Position numbers and translations under genes: made by a program. From positions 1 through 6,731 of the forward strand of contig RFTM01000095.1 in the NCBI GenBank assembly GCA_009923475.1: a stretch of DNA of 6,731 bases, in the 5' to 3' direction. This document shows, in pieces, positions 1 to 6,731 of this stretch (positions are counted from its first letter, which is position 1; each line of letters starts with the position of its first letter). The notes under the pieces were generated by a model. That model was given only the letters and a program-made list of their open reading frames with translations. It did no database searches and was not told the origin of the DNA. The stretch comes from Gammaproteobacteria bacterium (GTDB taxonomy: Bacteria; Pseudomonadota; Gammaproteobacteria; Steroidobacterales; Steroidobacteraceae).

Positions 1-295
1 GCGCGTCATCGACGTGCGCGGCGCCAACGACGTGGCGGATTTCATGGTGGTGGCGAGCGGCACCTCCGACCGCCACCTGCGCGCCATCGCCGACCGCGTG
101 GTGCAGATGTGCAAGGCTTCGGGCCAGCGCCCGCTCGGCGTCGAGGGCGAAGGCCAGGGCGAGTGGGTGCTCGTCGACCTTCCCGACGTCATGGTTCACG
201 TGATGCTGCCGCGCACCCGCGAGTTCTACCAGCTCGAGCAGTTGTGGGAGCCCGCGCGCCCCGCGCCGCGCCGCCCGTCGCCCGCGGGCGACTGA
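1..295 (+). CDS. rsfS: Ribosomal silencing factor RsfS (Iojap/DUF143), 3' part only
   Basis: RsfS binds ribosomal protein uL14 on the 50S subunit and prevents it joining the 30S, lowering translation in starvation or stationary phase. The gene runs in from the left edge. The first complete codon is at base 2, leaving 97 visible residues and a TGA stop; roughly the first 15 to 25 residues are missing. Family hallmarks are clear: DFMVVASGTSDRH (visible residues 13-25), PLGVEGEGQGEWVLVDL (44-60), then DVMVHVMLPRTREFY and the EQLW motif near the end. The last residues after EQLW are a Pro/Ala/Arg-rich tail of no recognised role. In many proteobacteria nadD lies directly upstream and rlmH directly downstream; rlmH is indeed next here, 53 bases on. 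The first ATG inside the visible part is not a credible start, because homology extends to the edge. Confidence 0.97.
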   Translation, partial: RVIDVRGANDVADFMVVASGTSDRHLRAIADRVVQMCKASGQRPLGVEGEGQGEWVLVDLPDVMVHVMLPRTREFYQLEQLWEPARPAPRRPSPAGD

Positions 296-348
296 CGGTC
301 CCGTCGCGCGTGGCGTAGCGAGCCTTGCGGCCCGCGAGCGCACCTGAC

Positions 349-816
349 ATGCGGCTGCGCATCATCGCTGTCGGCACGCGCCAGCCGGACTGGGTGGATG
401 CCGCCACCCAGGAGTACCTGCGCCGGTTGCGCGCCCCGTGGCGCTGCGAGCTCGTCGAGATCGACGCGGCCACCCGCGGCACGCGCGGCGCGGAAGATGC
501 CGTGCGCCGCGAGGGCGAGCGGGTGCTCGCGGCGCTGCGCGACCGCGAACGCGTGGTGCTGCTCGACGAGACGGGCAAGGCGCTCTCCACCCGCGAGCTC
601 GCGACACGGTTGGACGCGCTGTCCGGCGGGTCGCCCGACCTCGCGCTGCTCATCGGCGGACCCGACGGGCACGCGCCGGCGGTGCGGGCGCGCGCCGCCG
701 AGTCCTGGTCGCTGTCGCGGCTCACGCTGCCGCACGGCCTTGCGCGCGTGCTGCTCGCCGAGCAGCTCTACCGCGCGCAGACGGTGCTGCTCGGGCATCC
801 TTACCACCGTGACTGA
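349..816 (+). CDS. rlmH: 23S rRNA (pseudouridine-1915-N3)-methyltransferase RlmH
   Basis: RlmH is a small SPOUT-class methyltransferase that uses S-adenosylmethionine to methylate N3 of pseudouridine 1915 in helix 69 of 23S rRNA, acting on assembled 70S ribosomes. The product is 155 residues, the same length as the E. coli protein. It opens [16 protein letters not shown] and has the EYLRRL segment at about 22-27. The SAM-binding trefoil-knot region shows LLIGGPDGH at 100-108, [25 protein letters not shown] at 119-143 (given here in outline) and the typical C-terminal HPYHRD. The ATG at 349 was chosen because it places [10 protein letters not shown] exactly where the family begins. An in-frame TTG at 325 would add eight non-conserved residues. 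No convincing ribosome binding site precedes the start. The 3' end overlaps the maf start by eight bases. Confidence 0.98.
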   Translation: MRLRIIAVGTRQPDWVDAATQEYLRRLRAPWRCELVEIDAATRGTRGAEDAVRREGERVLAALRDRERVVLLDETGKALSTRELATRLDALSGGSPDLALLIGGPDGHAPAVRARAAESWSLSRLTLPHGLARVLLAEQLYRAQTVLLGHPYHRD

Positions 817-1431
817 CGCCTCGCCTCCCGTGCTCTGCCTCGGGTCCGCCTCGCCGCGGCGCAGCGCGCTGCTGCGCCAGATCGGCGTGCCGCACTGCGT
901 GCACGCGGTCGAGGTCGACGAGACGCCGTTCGCCGGCGAGGCGCCGGACGATTACGTGCTGCGGCTCGCCGCGGCGAAGGCGCGGGCGGTGCTGGTGGCG
1001 CGCGCGGCGGGGCCTGCGGCGGCGCTGCCGGTGCTCGGCGCCGACACCACGGTCGCCATCGACGGCGTGGTGCTCGGCAAGCCCGCCGACGCCGCCGAGT
1101 CCGCCGCCATGCTCGCGAGGCTGGGCGGACGCGAGCACGAGGTGCTGTCGGCGGTCGCGCTCGCCGTGACCGACCGCGCGGGCGGCCAGCGCGTGACGAC
1201 GCGGCTGTCGCGCACCCGCGTGCGGTTCCGCGCCGTCACCCCGGCGGAGGCCGCGGCCTATTGGGCGACGGGCGAGCCGCGCGACAAGGCGGGCGGCTAC
1301 GGCATCCAGGGCTACGGCGCGGTGTTCGTGGCCTCGATCGCGGGCAGCTACTCGGGGGTCGTCGGCCTGCCGCTCGCCGAGACGGCGGAGCTGCTGCGCG
1401 ACGCCGGCGTGCCGCTCTGGGACGGCGCGGC

Positions 1432-1435
<4 letters not shown>
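809..1435 (+). CDS. maf: Maf-type nucleotide pyrophosphatase, YhdE subgroup (dTTP/UTP pyrophosphatase)
   Basis: Maf proteins hydrolyse nucleoside triphosphates to monophosphates plus pyrophosphate. YhdE-type members prefer dTTP, UTP and modified pyrimidine nucleotides, and are seen as house-cleaning enzymes; overproduction has been linked to blocked septum formation. The predicted protein is 208 residues. Visible motifs are the N-terminal LGSASPRR loop (11-18), VDETPF (36-41), LGADT with the probable catalytic Asp79, and [14 protein letters not shown] (155-168). The IQG form is typical of YhdE-type proteins rather than the YceF paralogue. The GTG at 809 is the best start: it gives [18 protein letters not shown] and overlaps the end of rlmH by eight bases, implying translational coupling. 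A GTG at 830 would start right at the first beta strand and is the alternative. The stop overlaps the rng start in ATGA. The reading frame stays open far upstream, but that part is antigenically meaningless shadow translation of rlmH. Confidence 0.96.
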
Positions 1436-2969
<1,534 letters not shown>

Positions 2970-2973
<4 letters not shown>

Positions 2974-3776
2974 CCGTCGCTGCCGTCCAGATGACCTCGG
3001 GCACCGAGGTCGCCGCCAACCTCGCCACCGCCCGCCGCTTGCTTGCCGAGTCCGCCGCAGCGGGCGCGCGCGTGGCCGTGTTGCCCGAGAACTTCGCGCT
3101 CATGGCGCGCCGCGACATCGACCGCCGCGCCGCCGCCGAGGCGCACGGCGACGGTCCCATCCAGGCGATGCTCGCCGCCGCGGCGCGCGAGCACGGGCTG
3201 TGGGTGGTGGGCGGCACCATCCCGCTGCAGGTGCCGGGCGAGACGCGGGTCGCCGCGGCGTCGCTCGTCTTCGACGACGCCGGCCGCGAGGTCGCGCGCT
3301 ACGACAAGATCCACCCGTTCGACGTCGACGTGCCGGGCCGCCGCGAGAGCCATCGCGAGTCCTCCGGCATGCGTCCGGGGAGCGAGGTGGTCACGGTCGA
3401 CACCCCGGTGGGCCGGCTCGGCCTCGCGGTCTGCTACGACATCCGTTTCCCGGAGCTCTTCCGGCGCATGTCTGCCGCCGGCGCGACCTGGTTCACGCTG
3501 CCGGCGGCGTTCACGGTGCCGACCGGACGCGCGCACTGGGAGGTGCTGCTGCGCGCCCGCGCCATCGAGAACCTGGCCGGCATGGTGGCCGCCGCGCAGT
3601 CCGGCTTCCACCCGAACGGGCGCGAGACCTGGGGCGACAGCCTGGTCGTCGACCACTGGGGCCGCGTGCTCGCCCGCTTGCCGCGCGGCGAGGGCGTGGT
3701 CACCGCGACCTTCGACCGTGCCGCGCAAGAGGAGGCGCGGCTCGTGTTCCCGGCGCTGTCCCACCGCGTGCTGTGA
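2970..3776 (+). CDS. Nit1-like carbon-nitrogen hydrolase, probable deaminated-glutathione amidase
   Basis: This is a nitrilase-superfamily amidase of 268 residues, the usual size for the Nit1/Nit2 branch. The Glu-Lys-Cys catalytic triad is visible: Glu40 in VLPENF, Lys113 in [10 protein letters not shown] and Cys155 in [12 protein letters not shown]. Further family segments are [14 protein letters not shown] (188-201), VAAAQSG (206-212) and [14 protein letters not shown] (222-235). The [11 protein letters not shown] stretch and the downstream ES/PG spacing resemble eukaryotic NIT1 and bacterial deaminated-glutathione amidases, which convert deaminated glutathione, a transaminase by-product, into 2-oxoglutarate and cysteinylglycine. 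The activity is inferred from similarity; an omega-amidase (NIT2-like) is the main alternative. The start at 2970 overlaps the rng stop in ATGA, and the N terminus [11 protein letters not shown] fits the family. Pseudomonads also have a Nit gene directly before tldD. Confidence 0.93.
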
Positions 3777-3782
3777 CCGACG

Positions 3783-3791
3783 TGGGATACT
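3783..3791 (+). promoter_or_regulatory. Possible extended -10 promoter element directly before tldD
   Basis: The 22-base gap between the Nit gene and tldD contains TGG-GATACT: a TGn extension followed by a hexamer matching TATAAT at four of six positions, including the key second A and last T. It ends seven bases before the ATG at 3799, so transcription from it would begin at or within a base or two of the start codon, giving a leaderless tldD mRNA. No Shine-Dalgarno sequence lies before this ATG (the bases are CTGCCCGCC), and no -35 box is evident at 16 to 18 bases. It stands out as a short A/T-containing patch in very GC-rich DNA, but rests on sequence matching only. Confidence 0.3.
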
Positions 3792-3798
3792 GCCCGCC

Positions 3799-5265
3799 AT
3801 GACCGCCGCCACCGCACCCGGCCCTCAGGCCGACGCCCTGTCGCTCGCCGAGCAGCTCATCTTGCGCCCCGCCGGGCTCGGGCTGCCGCAGCTCGAGGCC
3901 GCGCTCGGCACCGCGCTCGCCGGCGGCATCGACGCCGCCGACCTCTACTTCCAGTTCTCGCGCGACGAGGGCTGGTCGCTCGAGGACGGCATCGTCAAGG
4001 AAGGCAGCTCGAGCATCGAGCAGGGCGTGGGCGTGCGTGCGCTCGCCGGCGAGAAGACCGGCTTCGCGTATTCCGACGAGATCCTGCCGGAGGCGCTGCT
4101 CGATGCCGCGCGCGCCGCGCGGGCCATCGCCGCGGGCGGCCGCGACGGCCGCGCGCCGGTGCTGCGCCGCAGCGCCGGGCATGCGCTCTATCCGGCGATC
4201 GACCCCATCGGCTCGCTGAGCGACGACGAGAAGGTGCGCTGGCTCGAGCGCGTCGACCGCGAGACCCGCCGCGTCGACCCGCGCATCGTGCAGGTGATGG
4301 CCTCGGTCGCGATGTCCTACGAGGTGGTGCTCATCGCCGACGGCGAGGGCACGCTGGCCGCCGACGTGCGGCCGCTGGTGCGCTTCAACGTCTCGGTGAT
4401 CGCCGAGCAGGACGGCCGGCGCGAGACCGGCTTCGCCGGCATGGGCGGACGGCATTCGCTGCGCGAGCTGGTCGCCGACGACCGGCCGCTCGCGCTCGGC
4501 CGCGAGGCCGCGCGGCAGGCGCTCGTCAACCTCGAGGCCGTGCCGGCGCCGGCCGGCGCGATGACGGTGGTGCTCGGCGCCGGTTGGCCGGGCATCCTGC
4601 TGCACGAGGCCATCGGCCACGGGCTCGAGGGCGACTTCAACCGCAAGGGCACCTCGGCGTTCAGCGGCCGGGTCGGCGAACGCGTCGCCTCGCCGCATTG
4701 CACCGTGGTGGACGACGGCACGCTCGCCGCCCGCCGCGGCTCGCTCAACGTCGACGACGAGGGCACGCCGACCCGTTGCACCACGCTCATCGAGGACGGC
4801 GTCCTCAAGGGCTACCTGCAGGACAAGCTCAACGCGCGGCTGATGGGCACCGCCTCCACCGGCAACGGCCGCCGCGAATCGTTCGCGCACATGACGCTGC
4901 CGCGCATGACCAACACCTACATGCGTCCCGGCCCGCACGATCCGCAGGAGATCATCGCCTCGGTCGACAAGGGCATCTACGCCGTCAACTTCGGCGGCGG
5001 GCAGGTCGACATCACCTCGGGCAAGTTCGTGTTCTCGGCGGCCGAGGCCTACCTCATCGAGGGCGGCCGCATCGGCGCGCCGATCAAGGGCGCGACGCTG
5101 ATCGGCAACGGCCCCGATGTGCTGACCCGCGTATCGATGGTGGGCAACGACCTGAAGCTCGACCCCGGCATCGGCACCTGCGGCAAGGAAGGGCAGAGCG
5201 TGCCGGTGGGCGTCGGTCAGCCGACGCTGCGCGTCGACGGGCTCACGGTCGGCGGCACCGGCTAG
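3799..5265 (+). CDS. tldD: Metalloprotease TldD (TldD/PmbA family, U62)
   Basis: TldD is the catalytic subunit of the TldD-TldE (PmbA) zinc protease, a heterodimer that threads unfolded peptides into a closed chamber. It is known for removing the microcin B17 leader peptide and for roles in CcdA turnover; its housekeeping substrates are poorly defined. The protein is 488 residues against 481 in E. coli, with a slightly longer N terminus. The N-terminal domain shows [20 protein letters not shown] (45-64) and [16 protein letters not shown] (76-91). The zinc site is HEAIGH, His269-Glu270-His274, with the third ligand probably Cys461 in [27 protein letters not shown] (396-414) is also typical. 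The ATG at 3799 fits family N termini, although the frame is open much further upstream through the Nit gene by base composition. The partner gene tldE is not in the window. The stop interlocks with that of purK. Confidence 0.98.
   Translation: MTAATAPGPQADALSLAEQLILRPAGLGLPQLEAALGTALAGGIDAADLYFQFSRDEGWSLEDGIVKEGSSSIEQGVGVRALAGEKTGFAYSDEILPEALLDAARAARAIAAGGRDGRAPVLRRSAGHALYPAIDPIGSLSDDEKVRWLERVDRETRRVDPRIVQVMASVAMSYEVVLIADGEGTLAADVRPLVRFNVSVIAEQDGRRETGFAGMGGRHSLRELVADDRPLALGREAARQALVNLEAVPAPAGAMTVVLGAGWPGILLHEAIGHGLEGDFNRKGTSAFSGRVGERVASPHCTVVDDGTLAARRGSLNVDDEGTPTRCTTLIEDGVLKGYLQDKLNARLMGTASTGNGRRESFAHMTLPRMTNTYMRPGPHDPQEIIASVDKGIYAVNFGGGQVDITSGKFVFSAAEAYLIEGGRIGAPIKGATLIGNGPDVLTRVSMVGNDLKLDPGIGTCGKEGQSVPVGVGQPTLRVDGLTVGGTG
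5262..5265. other. CTAG palindrome carrying both convergent stop codons
   Basis: The tldD stop TAG is at 5263-5265 on the plus strand and the purK stop TAG is read from 5264 to 5262 on the minus strand. The two coding regions overlap by four bases, and no terminator-like stem with a T run lies between them. Each operon's transcript must therefore end inside, and antisense to, the other operon's last gene. Confidence 0.95.
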
Positions 5266-6365
5266 GGCGTCCGCGCGCTCGCGGGATCGACCGCGCGCAG
5301 CAGCAGCTGCGCCGCCTTGTCGCGTTGCCCCGCGGTGGGCGCGAGCAGCGTCACATGGCCCACCTTGCGTCCTGGTCGTGGCGCCTTGCCGTAGTCGTGC
5401 CAGTGCGCCTCGGGGAGCGCGAGCACCGCCTCGCGCAGCGGCAGCGCGCCGATCAGGTTGACCATCGCGGCGTGGCCGCGCGCCGTCGTGGCGCCGAGCG
5501 GCAGGCCGAGGATGGCGCGCAGGTGGTTCTCGAACTGGCTGGTGGCCGCGCCCTCGATGGTCCAGTGCCCGGAGTTGTGGACGCGCGGCGCGGTCTCGTT
5601 GGCGACCAGCCGGTTCCCGCGCACGAAGAACTCGATGTTGAGCACGCCCTCGTAGTCGTAATGCGCGAGCACGCGGCGCAGGTGGGCGGCGGCGCGGCGT
5701 TGCAGCGACGGCGCGTCCCAGGGCGCGCGGGTCAGCCGCAGGATGCCGTCGCGGTGCAGGTTGCGGTTGAGCGGATAGACGGCCACCTCGCCGCGGCGGC
5801 TGCGCGCGCCGAGGATCGAGACCTCGAAGTCGAAGGGCACGAACTCCTCGTAGATGAGCGGCGCGCCCTGCATCGACTCGAAAGCGCGGACCGCATCGTC
5901 GGCGCTGCGCACCACGGCCTGGCCCTTGCCGTCGTAGCCGAGGCGGCGCGTCTTGAGCACGCCCGGCAGGCCGACGCTGCGCAGCGCTCGCGCCAGCGAG
6001 GCGGGCGAATCGACGGCGGCGTGGCGCGTGGTCGGGATGCCGAGCTTCGCGAACAGGCGCTTCTCCTCGAGGCGGTCCTGCGACATGGCGAGCGCGGCGA
6101 GCGGCGGCGCGATGCGCGCCTCGCGGCCGAGCGCGCGCAGGCTCTCGACCGAGATGTTCTCCCAGTCGAAGGTGAGCACCTCGGAGCGGCGCGCGAGCTC
6201 GCGGAGGAGCTTGCGGTCGGTGAACTCGCCGACCAGCGAGGGCGCGACGCGGGCGGCCGGGGTGTCGTCGCTGCGGTCGAGGAACAGGAAGTCGAGGCCG
6301 AGCGGATAGCCCGCCAAGGCCAGCATCCGTCCGAGCTGGCCGCCGCCGACGATGCCGACGGTCAT
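5262..6365 (-). CDS. purK: 5-(carboxyamino)imidazole ribonucleotide synthase PurK
   Basis: PurK uses ATP and bicarbonate to convert 5-aminoimidazole ribonucleotide (AIR) to N5-CAIR in de novo purine synthesis, handing its unstable product to PurE. It is an ATP-grasp enzyme of 367 residues, close to the 355 of E. coli. The N-terminal nucleotide-binding fold starts at once with [20 protein letters not shown] (4-23). LTFDWENI is at 64-71. The ATP-grasp part has [13 protein letters not shown] (137-149, Lys138 probably contacting ATP) and [13 protein letters not shown] (171-183). NIEFFV and [18 protein letters not shown] (255-272) carry the metal- and substrate-binding residues. The C-terminal part has NLIG and [13 protein letters not shown]. 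The ATG at 6365 overlaps the purE stop in ATGA, and the absence of a clear ribosome binding site suggests translation coupled to purE. The stop codon lies in the CTAG shared with tldD. Confidence 0.98.
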   Translation of the reverse strand: MTVGIVGGGQLGRMLALAGYPLGLDFLFLDRSDDTPAARVAPSLVGEFTDRKLLRELARRSEVLTFDWENISVESLRALGREARIAPPLAALAMSQDRLEEKRLFAKLGIPTTRHAAVDSPASLARALRSVGLPGVLKTRRLGYDGKGQAVVRSADDAVRAFESMQGAPLIYEEFVPFDFEVSILGARSRRGEVAVYPLNRNLHRDGILRLTRAPWDAPSLQRRAAAHLRRVLAHYDYEGVLNIEFFVRGNRLVANETAPRVHNSGHWTIEGAATSQFENHLRAILGLPLGATTARGHAAMVNLIGALPLREAVLALPEAHWHDYGKAPRPGRKVGHVTLLAPTAGQRDKAAQLLLRAVDPASARTP

Positions 6366-6731
6366 GACGCGCGCGGGTCGGGCTGCTCGAGCACCGCGGC
6401 CGTCTGGCGCGCGCGGTAGGCCTTGAGCGCGGCGTCGACCTTGGCATCGCCGCGGGCGAGGATGGCGGCGGCGGTGAGCGCGGCGTTGGTCGCGCCCGCG
6501 ACGCCGATGGCGAAGGTGGCGACCGGTACGCCCGCCGGCATCTGCACGATGGAGAGCAGGGAGTCGAGGCCGTTCAGCGCCTTGGATTGCACGGGCACGC
6601 CGAGCACCGGCAGGGTGGTCTTGGCGGCGAGCATGCCGGGCAGGTGGGCGGCGCCGCCCGCACCGGCGATGATGGCCTGCAGGCCGCGCGTTTCGGCGCC
6701 GGCGGCGTACTCGAAGAGGAGGTCGGGGGTG
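6362..6731 (-). CDS. purE: N5-CAIR mutase PurE (class I), 5' end missing
   Basis: PurE moves the carboxyl group of N5-CAIR from nitrogen to carbon to give 4-carboxy-5-aminoimidazole ribonucleotide, the step after PurK. The visible 122 residues are the C-terminal three quarters; about 40 residues, including the N-terminal SMGSxSD motif, lie beyond the right edge. Reading from the edge gives TPDLLFEYA, then [19 protein letters not shown], which holds the family AGxAAHLPGM catalytic loop, and [25 protein letters not shown] and [10 protein letters not shown] lead to a helical tail with [10 protein letters not shown] and the ending LEQPDPRAS. These match class I (bacterial, PurK-dependent) PurE, which fits purK directly downstream. 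An internal ATG at 6634 cannot be the start, because family sequence continues upstream of it. The operon promoter lies outside the window. Confidence 0.97.
   Translation of the reverse strand, partial: TPDLLFEYAAGAETRGLQAIIAGAGGAAHLPGMLAAKTTLPVLGVPVQSKALNGLDSLLSIVQMPAGVPVATFAIGVAGATNAALTAAAILARGDAKVDAALKAYRARQTAAVLEQPDPRAS

Noticed and set aside
294..305. Small inverted repeat GACGGTCCCGTC at the end of rsfS, considered as a terminator
   Set aside because: The stem is only four to five pairs with a tiny loop, and no T run follows; rlmH begins shortly after, so read-through is more likely.
296..348. The 53-base gap between rsfS and rlmH as a site for a small RNA or promoter
   Set aside because: No -10-like hexamer, no convincing hairpin and no conserved motif seen.
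398..808. In-frame upstream extension of maf through rlmH
   Set aside because: It is a shadow of rlmH in another frame; Maf homology begins just after the GTG at 809.
3043..3798. In-frame upstream extension of tldD through the whole Nit gene, suggesting a fusion or a much earlier start
   Set aside because: The extension is Arg/Ser/Ala-rich out-of-frame translation of the Nit gene; TldD homology begins near the ATG at 3799.
5295..5312. Inverted repeat GCGCAG-CAGCAG-CTGCGC about 30 bases past the tldD stop, considered as a tldD terminator
   Set aside because: A six-pair stem with no T tract on either side, lying inside purK coding sequence; such repeats arise easily in GC-rich DNA.
3700..6447. 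A 915-codon open frame on the minus strand, spanning all of tldD and purK
   Set aside because: It is a stop-free shadow caused by high GC: Arg/Ala-rich, low in complexity, antisense to tldD and out of frame with purK, whose homology is unmistakable.

Overview
The window is a gene-dense, ordinary stretch of a very GC-rich chromosome (well above 70% G+C by eye, codons ending almost always in G or C). Every gene in it is a conserved housekeeping gene. The protein families and their order point to a proteobacterium of the beta or gamma class: rsfS-rlmH-maf-rng is a common block there, and a Nit-type amidase followed by tldD is also familiar, for example in pseudomonads. I cannot place it closer than that from sequence alone.

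Layout. Plus strand: the 3' part of rsfS (ribosomal silencing factor) enters from the left edge. After a 53-base gap come rlmH (23S rRNA pseudouridine methyltransferase), maf/yhdE (nucleotide pyrophosphatase), rng (RNase G), a Nit1-like carbon-nitrogen hydrolase (probable deaminated-glutathione amidase) and tldD (metalloprotease subunit). From rlmH to the Nit gene each gene overlaps the next by 4 or 8 bases. tldD starts 22 bases after the Nit gene. Minus strand: purE, cut by the right edge, and purK form a two-gene operon with a 4-base overlap, running towards tldD. The tldD and purK stop codons interlock in one CTAG palindrome, so there is no intergenic DNA where the two operons meet.

How the genes work together. 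rsfS, rlmH and rng all act on ribosomes or rRNA: RsfS blocks subunit joining, RlmH methylates helix 69 of 23S rRNA, and RNase G matures 16S rRNA 5' ends and degrades mRNA. Maf and the Nit amidase are clean-up enzymes, one for nucleotides and one for damaged glutathione. TldD works with TldE/PmbA, which is not in the window. PurK and PurE carry out two successive steps of purine synthesis.

I found no mobile element, tRNA, rRNA, CRISPR array, phage remnant or candidate novel system. The points worth a second look are modest: the shared CTAG stop, two possible leaderless-type promoters just before the Nit gene and tldD, the absence of yhdP between rng and the Nit gene, and a low-complexity insert in the RNase G S1 domain. 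There is no gene-free stretch longer than 53 bases.
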